Assembly: GCA_047622605.1 (NCBI GenBank)
Contig: JBLHND010000068.1
Span: 1-16,780, forward strand
Direction: 5' to 3'
DNA length: 16,780 bases
DNA from: Motiliproteus sp047622605
GTDB lineage: Bacteria; Pseudomonadota; Gammaproteobacteria; Pseudomonadales; Balneatricaceae
The notes under the pieces were generated by a model. The model saw only the letters and a program-made list of their open reading frames with translations. It did no database searches and was not told where the DNA came from. Positions 1 through 7,760 of this stretch are shown here, one piece after another. The position numbers and the translations under genes were made by a program. Numbering within the stretch: the stretch's first letter is position 1; each line of letters starts with the position of its first letter.

Positions 1-827
1 GGCCCTTCTTTACCGCCATCAAAACCCCCATAGACGCCACGTTGACCGCCATTGAAGGGGCTTTGTCTTCAGTCCATCCGCTGATTTTTATCGTCCTGAT
101 CGCGTTGCTGGCGTGGCAGCTGGCGGGCCGTAGGTTGGGCATCGCTACCGCCGCCAGCTTCTGGCTACTGGGGGCGATCGGGGTCTGGGAGGAATCGATG
201 GTCACTCTGTCGCTGGTACTGACCTCGGTGTTCTTTTGCGCCCTGATCGGCATTCCCACGGGGATCTGGATCGCGCGCAACGATAACGCCAACCGGATCG
301 TCCGGCCGCTGTTGGATGCCATGCAGACCACGCCCGCCTTCGTCTATCTGGTGCCGATCGTGATGCTGTTCGGCATAGGCAATGTGCCGGGGGTGGTGGT
401 CACCATCATCTTCGCGGTACCTCCGGTGATCCGGCTTACCAACCTGGGCATTCGCCAGGTGCCGGAAAACCTGATCGAGGCGGGCCACTCCTTCGGCGCG
501 AGCCCCTCGCAACTGCTATTTAAGGTGCAGCTGCCGCTGGCGATGCCGACCATCATGGCCGGGGTCAATCAGACCCTGATGCTGGCGCTGTCGATGGTGG
601 TGATCGCCTCCATGATCGCCGTCGGTGGTCTTGGCCTGATGGTGATGCGCGGTATCGGCCGGCTCGATATCGGCCTGGCGACGCTGGGCGGCCTGGGCAT
701 CGTTATTCTCGCCATCATCCTCGACCGTATGAGCCAGTCACTGGGGCGTGACGCCCGTGAACGTGGCACCCGTAACTGGTACGACAGCGGTCCTGCCGCT
801 CTGGTCTTACGTCTGTTTACCAAATAG
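1..827 (+). CDS. proW: ProW, permease subunit of the glycine betaine/proline betaine ABC transporter (5' end outside window)
   Basis: This is the inner-membrane channel subunit of the ProVWX osmoprotectant importer, which takes up glycine betaine and proline betaine during osmotic stress. The frame is open from base 3 without a convincing start, so the gene continues upstream of the window; about 274 codons are present against roughly 354 in E. coli ProW. Visible here are several hydrophobic segments of the binding-protein-dependent transport domain. There is also a highly conserved core (LLDAMQTTPAFVYLVPIV) and the EAA loop that contacts the ATPase (EAGHSFGASPSQ followed by VQLPLAMPTI). The C-terminus (RNWYDSGPAALVLRLFTK) resembles the E. 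coli protein. A TTG at 42 could be mistaken for a start, but in-frame residues before it are ProW-like. proX follows after 33 nt in the same operon. Identification is by recall of the E. coli sequence, not by a search. Confidence 0.96.
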   Translation, partial: PFFTAIKTPIDATLTAIEGALSSVHPLIFIVLIALLAWQLAGRRLGIATAASFWLLGAIGVWEESMVTLSLVLTSVFFCALIGIPTGIWIARNDNANRIVRPLLDAMQTTPAFVYLVPIVMLFGIGNVPGVVVTIIFAVPPVIRLTNLGIRQVPENLIEAGHSFGASPSQLLFKVQLPLAMPTIMAGVNQTLMLALSMVVIASMIAVGGLGLMVMRGIGRLDIGLATLGGLGIVILAIILDRMSQSLGRDARERGTRNWYDSGPAALVLRLFTK

Positions 828-860
828 CGCAATTCTTTACCGTTAACCAAGGGATAAACT

Positions 861-1850
861 ATGTTTAATAAGAAGATAGCAATCAGTACCCTCGCAGCAC
901 TCACCCTAAGTGGAACCGTGCTCGCCAACGACACGCCCGGTCAGGGGGTCAGCGTACAGCCGGTGCAGAGCCCTATCGCCGAAGAGACCTTTCAGACGAT
1001 GATCTTGAATAAGGCCCTGATCGAGCTGGGCTACGAGGTCAAGCCGATTCAGGAGGTCGACTACAGCGTCGGTTACACCGCCATCGCCAACGGTGACGCT
1101 ACCTTTATGGCCACCAACTGGGATCCGTTGCACAACAGCATGTACGCCAACGGCGGCGGCGATGACAAGTTTTACCGCGCCGGGGAATATATTAAGGGTG
1201 CGGCTCAGGGCTACCTGATCGACAAGAAGACCGCCGATAAGTACAACATCACCAGCATCGCTGATTTCGCTAAGCCTGAGATCGCCAAGTTGTTCGATAC
1301 CAATGATGACGGCACGGCCGACCTTACCGGTTGTCAGGCGGGATGGGGTTGCGAGGGAGTGATCGAGTATCAGCTGGATGCCTTCAAGTTGCGTGATGCG
1401 GTGCATCATAACCAGGGACAGTACGCGGCTATCATGGCCGATACCATCTCCCGTTATAACGCCGGAAAGCCGATCTTCTATTATACGTGGACCCCATACT
1501 GGGTTTCTGGCCTGCTGGTTCCTGGCAGTGACGTCGTCTGGCTGGAAGTGCCATTTTCGGCTAATCCCAATGACGCTGATACCGAACTACCCAATGGCAA
1601 AAACTACGGCTTCCAGATCAACAGTGAGCGGGTAGTCGCCAACAAAGAGTTTGCCGAGCAGAATCCCGCTGCGGCCAAGCTGTTTGAGCTGGCCAAACTG
1701 TCGATCAACGATGTCAGCGCGGAAAACAGCATGATCGCCGATGGCGAAGACAGCCAGAAAGATATCGCCCGCCACGCCGATCAGTGGATTGCAGCCCACC
1801 GCACCCAGGTCGATACTTGGCTTGATGCGGCCCGCAACGCGGCCAAGTAA
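861..1850 (+). CDS. proX: ProX, periplasmic glycine betaine/proline betaine-binding protein
   Basis: This is the periplasmic substrate-binding protein that hands glycine betaine or proline betaine to ProW/ProV. It has 329 residues. A Sec signal peptide covers about residues 1-22 and ends in TVLA before NDTPG. With cleavage after A22, the three cation-pi tryptophans known from E. coli ProX fall at the same mature positions: W87 (mature 65, in TNWDP), W162 (mature 140, in AGWGCEG) and W210 (mature 188, in YYTWTPYW). Cys158 and Cys164 match the mature C136-C142 disulfide. The start is an ATG preceded by AAGGGA about 7 nt upstream. It is the last gene of the operon and is followed by a strong terminator. 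Nothing suggests truncation or inactivation. Confidence 0.97.
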   Translation: MFNKKIAISTLAALTLSGTVLANDTPGQGVSVQPVQSPIAEETFQTMILNKALIELGYEVKPIQEVDYSVGYTAIANGDATFMATNWDPLHNSMYANGGGDDKFYRAGEYIKGAAQGYLIDKKTADKYNITSIADFAKPEIAKLFDTNDDGTADLTGCQAGWGCEGVIEYQLDAFKLRDAVHHNQGQYAAIMADTISRYNAGKPIFYYTWTPYWVSGLLVPGSDVVWLEVPFSANPNDADTELPNGKNYGFQINSERVVANKEFAEQNPAAAKLFELAKLSINDVSAENSMIADGEDSQKDIARHADQWIAAHRTQVDTWLDAARNAAK

Positions 1851-1881
1851 GGATTTAAGTTAAGACTCTCATGTAAGACCC

Positions 1882-1932
1882 ACGCCGACTTCCGCGCTCG
1901 ACACAGGCGCACAGGGGAGTCGGCGTTTATTA
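1882..1932 (+). terminator. Rho-independent terminator of the proVWX operon
   Basis: A perfect 9-bp stem, ACGCCGACT (1882-1890) with AGTCGGCGT (1918-1926), can be extended by three further pairs (one G-U). It is followed directly by a T-rich run (TTTATTATT). It lies about 30 nt after the proX stop and in the right orientation for the operon. The loop of roughly 20 nt is longer than usual. Confidence 0.8.
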
Positions 1933-2193
1933 TTCCGCGCTTTTATTCCCCGCACATCATTTCCCGAGTCACCCTCTGCAGTTTCACGCTCAGGTTCCTG
2001 CCATGACGCTCAGTCAGGAGTAACCCGTCGTCGGTGCGGTTGTCAGTACGGCTGCAGTGCTGGCGATGCTGTTCTTTAAACTAGTGCTTCAACAATTGAG
2101 CATGAACTGCCACGCAACTCAAATCACCGCTTAGCATGGCTAACGCTATACTCCCTTGTGGACGTTATCAACGAACCAGGGAAGGTGATTCCA
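1933..2193. other. Spacer between proX terminator and katG
   Basis: No convincing gene is visible. A 36-codon frame (2024-2134, plus strand) encodes a hydrophobic stretch (TAAVLAMLFFKLVL) and has no start signal; it could be the tail of a lost membrane protein, but I cannot place it. The right end holds a candidate katG promoter and the katG ribosome binding site. Confidence 0.4.
2147..2152 (+). promoter_or_regulatory. Candidate -10 element for katG
   Basis: TATACT lies 41 nt before the chosen katG ATG and matches the sigma70 -10 consensus at five of six positions. No good -35 hexamer is present at 16-18 bp spacing, as would be expected of an activator-dependent promoter. OxyR control is known for many catalase-peroxidase genes, but I could not identify an OxyR motif by eye. 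Confidence 0.35.
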
Positions 2194-4425
2194 ATGTTAA
2201 AACGATCAATACCTTTAAGTATCGCTGTGGCGGTCACCATGGCCGCACTCGGACCCGGCAGTACCCTTGCAATGGACGGGACGGTTGGTATGGCCAAATC
2301 TACTCAATTCTGGTGGCCTGAAAAACTGAACCTTGGGCCGCTGCGCGCACACGACTCAAGATCTAATCCCTATGCTGAAGATTTCAATTACGCCGAGGCC
2401 TTCAATAGCGTGGATCTCAAGGTTCTGAAGAAAGATATTGAGATGACGTTAACAACATCACAAGAGTGGTGGCCGGCAGACTGGGGGCACTATGGTGGTT
2501 TGATGATAAGAATGGCCTGGCATGCCGCAGGTACCTACCGTACGGCGGACGGGCGCGGCGGTGCTGATGGTGGCCAACAACGCTTTGAACCACTCAACAG
2601 CTGGCCAGATAATGCCAGCCTGGATAAGGCACGCCGCTTACTGTGGCCGGTCAAACAAAAATACGGTCGTACTGTCTCCTGGGGGGACCTGATGATCCTG
2701 GCGGGTAATGTTTCTCTGGAATCTATGGGGTTTGAAACCCTGGGCTTCGCCGGAGGACGTATGGACGACTGGGAACCTGATCTGGTTTACTGGGGACCTG
2801 AGACCGTTATGCTTGCTAACGATAAGCGTTATAAAGAGGGTGAACTGCAAAATCCTCTGGCGGCCGTGCAGATGGGCTTGATTTATGTGAACCCGGAAGG
2901 CCCCAGCGGCAATCATGACCCGCTCTCTGCCGCCGCTGACATGCGTGAATCCTTCGGCCGCATGGCAATGAACAACGAAGAGATCGTGGCCCTGGTCGCT
3001 GGCGGACACACGCTGGGTAAGGCCCATGGTGCGGTCAAAGGCGAGTGTGTGGGCGTGGAGCCTGCAGCCGCCGCTATCGAAGAGCAAGGCTTTGGCTGGA
3101 AGAACAGCTGCGGTAGCGGCAAGGGTGCCGACGCCATGACCAGTGGTCTGGAAGGTGCCTGGAGTTCGACACCAACCGCATGGTCTGTACTTTACCTCGA
3201 CAACCTGATGAGGTTCGAGTGGCAAAAAACCCAGAGTCCCGCCGGTGCAACCCAGTGGATCCCAACGGATGAAGCAGCGGCAGGCCTGGTGCCGGATGCT
3301 CATACCCAGGGTAAGCGGCATGCGCCGATCATGTTCACGACGGACATGGCGCTAAAGAAAGATCCGGAATTTCGCAAGATTACCGAGCGGTTCCTGAAAA
3401 ATCCGCAAGCGTTTGATCTTGCCTTTGCCAAGGCCTGGTTCAAGCTGACCCATCGTGATCTGGGGCCACGTGCGCGCTATCTGGGTACTGAGATTCCTGC
3501 GGAACCAGAGCTTTGGCAAGACCCGCTTCCGGCTATCGATCACCCATTAATGAGTGATGATGACGCGGAAGAACTCAAAAGCCAGATTCTTAATTCCGGT
3601 TTAACTATTCCTGAGTTAGTCAGAACGGCTTGGGCATCCGCCTCAACCTTCCGTGGTTCCGATATGCGTGGTGGTGCCAATGGTGCACGTATTGCGCTTG
3701 CCCCCCAGAAGGATTGGCAAGCCAACAATCCGCAAGAACTGGCCAAGGTGTTAAAGACCCTTATAAAGCTGCAGCAGGACTTCAACCAAGCGTTGTCCGG
3801 GGGTAAACGAGTCTCTCTGGCCGATGTGATCGTTCTCGCTGGCAATGCCGCTGTTGAAGAGGCGGCCAAGAAAGCGGGTTACCCTGTTGATATTCCGTTC
3901 GTGCCGGGTCGTGCTGACGCGACCCAAAAACAGACCGATATTAAGTCTTTTGCTTGGTTAGAGCCTAAGGCAGACGCTTTTCGCAACTACTACCATGACA
4001 GCAGCTACGGTTCACCTGCCGCTATGCTGGTGGAAAAGGCTGACCTGTTAACCTTAACGGTACCGGAAATGACCGTACTGGTTGGCGGTATGCGAGTCTT
4101 GAATGCCAATGCCGGACAGGCTAAACAGGGGGTGTTTACCGATAATCCGGGAACGTTGACCAATGACTTCTTTGTGAACCTGCTCGAGATGTCCACAAAA
4201 TGGATCAAGTTGTCCGAGACTGAGGGTGCCTATGAGGGCCGGGACCGCGTCACCGACAACGTTAAATGGACGGCGACCCCTGTGGATCTTATTTTTGGGT
4301 CCAACTCCGAGTTGCGTGCAGTGGCAGAGGCCTATGCCTCTGAAGATGGTAAAGAGATGTTCGTAAACGACTTTGTCGCAGCCTGGAGCAAAGTAATGAC
4401 GCTGGATCGTTTTGATCTAAATTGA
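2194..4425 (+). CDS. katG: Catalase-peroxidase with signal peptide (periplasmic KatG/KatP type)
   Basis: This bifunctional haem enzyme removes hydrogen peroxide by catalase and peroxidase activities. I chose the ATG at 2194 (743 aa) because AAGGTGA sits about 6 nt upstream and the protein then begins with a textbook signal peptide (MLKRSIPLSIAVAV...STLA|MDG); a GTG at 2158 in the same frame would bury it. The N-terminal domain is complete. It has distal R106, W109 and H110 (IRMAWHAAGTYR) and proximal haem ligand H272 (GGHTLGKAHG). The Met-Tyr-Trp adduct is W109-Y231-M257. These are all offset by exactly +2 from the M. tuberculosis KatG numbering as I recall it. The second, haem-free domain is also full length (TAWASASTFRGSD, VSLADVIVLAGNAAVE). 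The signal peptide resembles plasmid-borne KatP of enterohaemorrhagic E. coli rather than cytoplasmic KatG. No terminator was seen downstream. Confidence 0.95.
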   Translation: MLKRSIPLSIAVAVTMAALGPGSTLAMDGTVGMAKSTQFWWPEKLNLGPLRAHDSRSNPYAEDFNYAEAFNSVDLKVLKKDIEMTLTTSQEWWPADWGHYGGLMIRMAWHAAGTYRTADGRGGADGGQQRFEPLNSWPDNASLDKARRLLWPVKQKYGRTVSWGDLMILAGNVSLESMGFETLGFAGGRMDDWEPDLVYWGPETVMLANDKRYKEGELQNPLAAVQMGLIYVNPEGPSGNHDPLSAAADMRESFGRMAMNNEEIVALVAGGHTLGKAHGAVKGECVGVEPAAAAIEEQGFGWKNSCGSGKGADAMTSGLEGAWSSTPTAWSVLYLDNLMRFEWQKTQSPAGATQWIPTDEAAAGLVPDAHTQGKRHAPIMFTTDMALKKDPEFRKITERFLKNPQAFDLAFAKAWFKLTHRDLGPRARYLGTEIPAEPELWQDPLPAIDHPLMSDDDAEELKSQILNSGLTIPELVRTAWASASTFRGSDMRGGANGARIALAPQKDWQANNPQELAKVLKTLIKLQQDFNQALSGGKRVSLADVIVLAGNAAVEEAAKKAGYPVDIPFVPGRADATQKQTDIKSFAWLEPKADAFRNYYHDSSYGSPAAMLVEKADLLTLTVPEMTVLVGGMRVLNANAGQAKQGVFTDNPGTLTNDFFVNLLEMSTKWIKLSETEGAYEGRDRVTDNVKWTATPVDLIFGSNSELRAVAEAYASEDGKEMFVNDFVAAWSKVMTLDRFDLN

Positions 4426-4749
4426 CCGGAATGCGCTATCTTGCGCTGTACGCGAAGTGGGGGGGCGGATGGAGGGGTAGGATAGTGCGGTAGGCGAGGT
4501 CTTGCTGGTGGAGTCGAGCCTGCTTCGGGAAACGGTGCTTGCCTTTGACTGCTCCCCTTCGATATAGAAGCCCTTGTGCTGATGCTCAGGCCCCGCAAGG
4601 AGTGTCTCAAGGTCTAGCGACATGCCGGTTGCTGCTTAAGATGCTGGAAGCCTCGCCCCCTGATAGAGGTTAACCAGGGTTGATTCTACCTGGCTGAAAC
4701 CCGCACAATGGCTTTTTCTTCAACGCGATTTTTTCAAGGTACTGGATCG
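4426..4749. other. Intergenic region katG-ybdL, no recognisable gene
   Basis: A 68-codon minus-strand frame (4417-4623) begins at an ATG without a convincing Shine-Dalgarno sequence and overlaps the katG stop. Its product is low-complexity towards the C-terminus (Ser/Thr/Pro-rich) and I recognise no family. Weak inverted repeats occur near 4670-4695, but they lack a T-tract. AAGG at 4736-4739 serves the downstream aminotransferase. Confidence 0.4.
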
Positions 4750-5904
4750 ATGCAGTCTATTATCCCTCTCAGCAAGTTACCCCAGGTAGGCACGACCATC
4801 TTTACCCTCATGTCACAGCTGGCATTCAAGCATCAGGCCATTAATCTTTCGCAGGGGTTCCCCGATTTCGATGGCCCCCAGCTGCTGCGCGACCTGGTCT
4901 GCGAGCATATCCAAAACGGCCACAACCAGTACTGCCCACTCACCGGTGTCCCAAAACTCAGGGAACAGATAAAACGCAAGGTCGCTGGCAGTTACGACAT
5001 CGAGTTGGATGCCGATCAGGAAATTACCGTTGTCCCCGGCGCGACTGAAGCGATCTATTGCGCCATCATGGCGACCATCCGCAAGGGCGATGAGGTCATC
5101 GTATTTGATCCGGCCTACGACTGCTATGACCCTTCGATTCAACTGGCTGGCGGCAACCCCATCCATATTCCACTGCAGGCCCCTGAATTTAGTATCGACT
5201 GGCAGCGCGTCAAGGACAGCATCAATTCACGTACCCGCATGATCATCATTAATTCACCGCACAACCCGACGGGGGCGGTGATCTCAGCTGAGGATCTCGA
5301 TATCCTGGCCGAGCTGGTGCGCGATACCCCAATTTTAATTTTGTCCGACGAGGTCTATGAACACCTGATCTTCGATGGTGCTATCCACGCCAGCGTGCTG
5401 GGGCATCCCGAGCTTTACCAACGGGCCTTTGTCGTCTTCTCTTTCGGCAAGACTTACCACGTGACGGGATGGAAAACCGGATACTGCATTGCACCACCAG
5501 GGCTGACCGCCGAGTTTCGAAAAGTGCATCAATTTGTGACCTTTGTGGGCGTCACGCCTATCCAGATGGCGCTGGCCGACTATCTGGAGCAGGATTCTCA
5601 ACATCACCTTCAATTGCCCGCTTTTTATCAACAAAAGCGTGATTATTTTTGTCAGCTGCTGGAGGGTTCCCGGTTTGAGTTCACCCCGACGCCCGGCACC
5701 TATTTTCAACTTGTCGATTATCGAAATATTTCCGATCAGGACGATCTTTCCATGGCCGAATGGCTGACCAAAACCCAGGGTGTTGCAGCCATCCCCATCT
5801 CGGTGTTCTACCAGAACCCGCCTAAGCAAACCTATCTACGTCTGTGCTTTGCCAAGGAGTCAGCAACGCTGGAAAAAGCAGCAGAGATACTCTGCAAGAT
5901 CTAA
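4750..5904 (+). CDS. ybdL: YbdL-type PLP-dependent methionine aminotransferase
   Basis: This is a cytoplasmic fold-type I aminotransferase very similar to E. coli YbdL, which prefers methionine (also His and Phe) and transaminates 2-oxo acids; related enzymes serve the last step of methionine salvage. I start it at ATG 4750 (385 aa, E. coli YbdL 386) because the product then opens with the YbdL-like SKLPQVGTTIFTLMS and AAGG lies 10 nt upstream. An in-frame ATG at 4708 would add 14 unconserved residues. The Schiff-base lysine is K234 (SFGKTYHVTGW). Cofactor residues include N172 (HNPTG), D200 and Y203 (SDEVYEH). The substrate-carboxylate Arg lies in LRLCFAK near the C-terminus. It stands alone: plus strand, after katG, with decayed minus-strand genes beyond. 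Confidence 0.92.
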   Translation: MQSIIPLSKLPQVGTTIFTLMSQLAFKHQAINLSQGFPDFDGPQLLRDLVCEHIQNGHNQYCPLTGVPKLREQIKRKVAGSYDIELDADQEITVVPGATEAIYCAIMATIRKGDEVIVFDPAYDCYDPSIQLAGGNPIHIPLQAPEFSIDWQRVKDSINSRTRMIIINSPHNPTGAVISAEDLDILAELVRDTPILILSDEVYEHLIFDGAIHASVLGHPELYQRAFVVFSFGKTYHVTGWKTGYCIAPPGLTAEFRKVHQFVTFVGVTPIQMALADYLEQDSQHHLQLPAFYQQKRDYFCQLLEGSRFEFTPTPGTYFQLVDYRNISDQDDLSMAEWLTKTQGVAAIPISVFYQNPPKQTYLRLCFAKESATLEKAAEILCKI

Positions 5905-6064
5905 GCAGGGGGTCAAAGCAGGGGGGTGGCAGGTCTTTCAATTGTGGGCTCTTGACTTCCCGATTAGGAAAACGCCAGCAGAGACCCGCATCCTATATCT
6001 TTCGTATCCTCACTCTTATCCGTTACGGTTGGTCTGTGCCACGCCAGCACTGCATGCCAACGCG

Positions 6065-6607
6065 TCATGCAATAATGGCTGTTATAGTGCCAATGGACGC
6101 ACCCACCAGATGTGCTTCGAATATGATAATCATCTCGATAAGCATTTTTTCATGACCTAGGTATCCAGACAGGGTTTCGACCAAAACCTTCAGCCATAAA
6201 ATCGTCAGACCCACCCAAAAAATATATTCCTTATCCCTGATCATACGGATGGAAAAATAGGCAACTGATGCGTGAAGCAAGCCTGATAGGCCGTTATACC
6301 AATAAAGGTCGGTGTAGCTGAGCAGTAGCGTTACACTGATAAGAGGAGCAATAATAAAGCTACAGGCCAGCCACTCAGATACTTTAACCTTTGTAAAGAA
6401 CCCGTAGTAGAGAGTCAGGGCCGCTAAAATATTTAGCGACAAGTGTAGTGTGTTGATATGTACCAAATGGCCGGTCCATATTCTCTAGATCTCTCCAGAC
6501 AATACCTGCTGTCGGTCTAATTCGAGCGCCGTTGAAAAATTCTGGAGTGCGCAAAGACAAAAAATAAAAACAGCAGCGCACAAGACCTTGCCCGTTATTC
6601 CTGCCAC
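6065..6607 (-). pseudogene. rrtA: Rhombosortase RrtA, interrupted by one in-frame amber codon
   Basis: Rhombosortases are intramembrane rhomboid-type serine proteases that cut GlyGly-CTERM tails from surface-bound proteins, many of them type II secretion cargo. Read from GTG at 6607 (AAGAGGT 9 nt upstream), the frame spans 180 codons: a membrane segment, LELDRQQVLSGEI, then TAG at codon 41 (plus 6485-6487), then RIWTGHLVHINTLHLSLN. This is the family's usual N-terminal block (LDR..L..GE.WR..TGHLVH.N..HL..N), and the stop replaces what is normally Trp (TGG to TAG). Beyond it the catalytic Ser108 (WYNGLSGLLH) and His166 (EAHLVGA) motifs are intact. A TTG at 6466 could start a 133-aa product, but it would lack the first membrane segment. 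The gene begins 7 nt after the stop of a decayed GlyGly-CTERM lipoprotein gene, its expected partner. Confidence 0.85.
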
Positions 6608-6614
6608 AACGCGG

Positions 6615-7462
6615 TTACCTCTTAGCCGTCCTTAGGATTAATAATCCTGGCAAAATAATAAGAATAGGCCATTGAATGCCGCCACCGCCACCGCCACCGC
6701 CACCGCCACCGCCACCATATCCTTGCCGATGAGTGATTTAAACACTCTTATCCTCTTTTATCTTTTCCTTGAATCGGTCAAGTTCTACGATCAAAATTTT
6801 TGACATGTCAGCCATGGCTAATTCGAACCCTTTCTCCCTGGCCTCTCTATCCTCTTGATTTACTTCTACCAACGTAGATGACTTTTTGATCTCACTCACC
6901 CCGGGTGCACGAAAAAGCATTTTCTGGAATTGACATCAAATACAGCGGTATCGACAAAAGTAGTTGCCTGGTTCTTATTACCCTTTATAAAATATGCTCC
7001 AACAATGGTCCAGTACAGTATTGAGCTTTTCGTATCCGAGGTAACAGCAACCTGGTCATAGGATACCAGGGCTACAATATCCAGGCCGTACAGCCGCGCT
7101 ATCTGACTCACCCCTTCAAAACCTTTGGAAGACCGCATATAGGTCTCTGGAACTACGACTATTTACGTCACGTAATCTAGTCCAACGAAATTCTTCTTTA
7201 CGTTCTCAAGTAATTGCGTTTTTTTTGCTTCAGGCAGTGAGAAAGAACTGCTTTTCTGAGACGGAACAAATGCCAAACCTACGGTGAGGGGAAGGCTGAG
7301 GTGTGGCGTGGTTTCTTCATGCTTAGGGGAAACCTGACCATCTGGCTAGAGGTAATCCACGAGACTGCTAGACACGCCTCTACGATCCCCCTGACCAAAG
7401 TAGGTGGCGCATGAGGTTAACAGTAAGGCGGTAATTGCGAATAGGACAGCTTTATTAATCAT
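6615..7462 (-). pseudogene. Rhombotarget-type lipoprotein with GlyGly-CTERM tail, multiply disrupted
   Basis: Reading the minus strand through its lesions gives a protein of about 282 residues. It starts at ATG 7462 with a lipoprotein signal peptide (ALLLTSCAT, lipidated Cys18). The body contains SSSLVDYL, ARLYGLDIVALVSYDQV, SILYWTIVGAYF and LFRAPGVSE. It ends in GYG, 13 glycines, a hydrophobic segment (PILIILPGLLIL) and the basic end RTAKR. That is the layout of the rhombotarget lipoprotein family, which sits next to rhombosortase. Lesions: TAG at codon 39 (7346-7348), TAA at codon 100 (7163-7165), a one-base deletion in an A-run near 6920-6925 (SRK continues as MLFRAPG only after a frame change), and TAA at 6738-6740 just before the glycine tract. 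Both TAG and TAA occur, so recoding is unlikely. Family naming is from memory of conserved motifs. Confidence 0.82.
6678..6716. repeat. Hexanucleotide microsatellite encoding polyglycine
   Basis: Six perfect GCCACC units (6681-6716) plus a leading GCC. On the minus strand they read GGTGGC and encode 13 consecutive glycines at the GlyGly-CTERM cleavage site of the decayed lipoprotein. Perfect short repeats of this kind change length by slipped-strand mispairing; six-base units keep the frame. Confidence 0.95.
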
Positions 7463-7573
7463 AATTCTTATAGATTCTCCCAAGCATAAGTATTAAGTAC
7501 TACGGAGTACGATTCGAGCATGCCAGTCGCTCATTTTATCGAGCTCTATTGCAGTGCAAAAATGTATTGCTAT

Positions 7574-7591
7574 AACGTCTGAGTAGACGTT
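7574..7591. repeat. Perfect 7-bp inverted repeat (operator-like palindrome)
   Basis: AACGTCT, a GAGT loop, then AGACGTT. It has no T-tract on either side, so it is a poor terminator. It lies about 110 bp upstream of the lipoprotein pseudogene start and could be an old operator; this is inference only. Confidence 0.4.
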
Positions 7592-7743
7592 CAACCTTGA
7601 AAGAGACTGATTGGAGTAAAATAATGGGGTCTGGAAAAATTTTTCTTTCATGGCACAGCCTTCCATGGCGAGAGGTCTGCTCTAAGTATAGTCGAGCAAA
7701 AAACTAATTCATGGATAGTATTTATTTAATATAAAGGTAAATT

Positions 7744-7760
7744 TGTAGTGGTCAAGTAAA
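7744..7760 (+). repeat. Copy 1 of a near-identical 17-bp direct repeat flanking the MCP segment
   Basis: TGTAGTGGTCAAGTAAA here and TATATTGGTCAAGTAAA at 10406-10422 agree at 15 of 17 positions, in the same orientation. The first copy, followed by TCTGGCC, is reminiscent of the ends of some IS3-type elements. No complete element lies between the copies. Confidence 0.4.

Noticed and set aside
2024..2134. Hydrophobic 36-codon open stretch upstream of katG
   Set aside because: No start codon context and too short; possibly the tail of a lost membrane protein, with no evidence for which.
4417..4623. 68-codon minus-strand frame (MSLDLETLLAGPEHQ...) after katG
   Set aside because: It overlaps the katG end, has no ribosome binding site and a low-complexity C-terminal half, and no similarity came to mind.
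4670..4695. Inverted repeat CCAGG...CCTGG before ybdL as a terminator
   Set aside because: Only a 5-bp stem, a 9-nt loop and no T-tract.
6466..6581. Short minus-strand frame (MRCCFYFLSLRTPEF...) as a separate gene
   Set aside because: It is an out-of-frame shadow of the rrtA N-terminal half; the true rrtA frame carries the family motifs on both sides of the amber codon.
6485..6740. Recoding (for example stop codon reassignment) as an explanation for the in-frame stops in the rhombosortase and lipoprotein genes
   Set aside because: Both TAG and TAA occur, together with a true frameshift, while all neighbouring genes use normal stops. Pseudogenisation is simpler.
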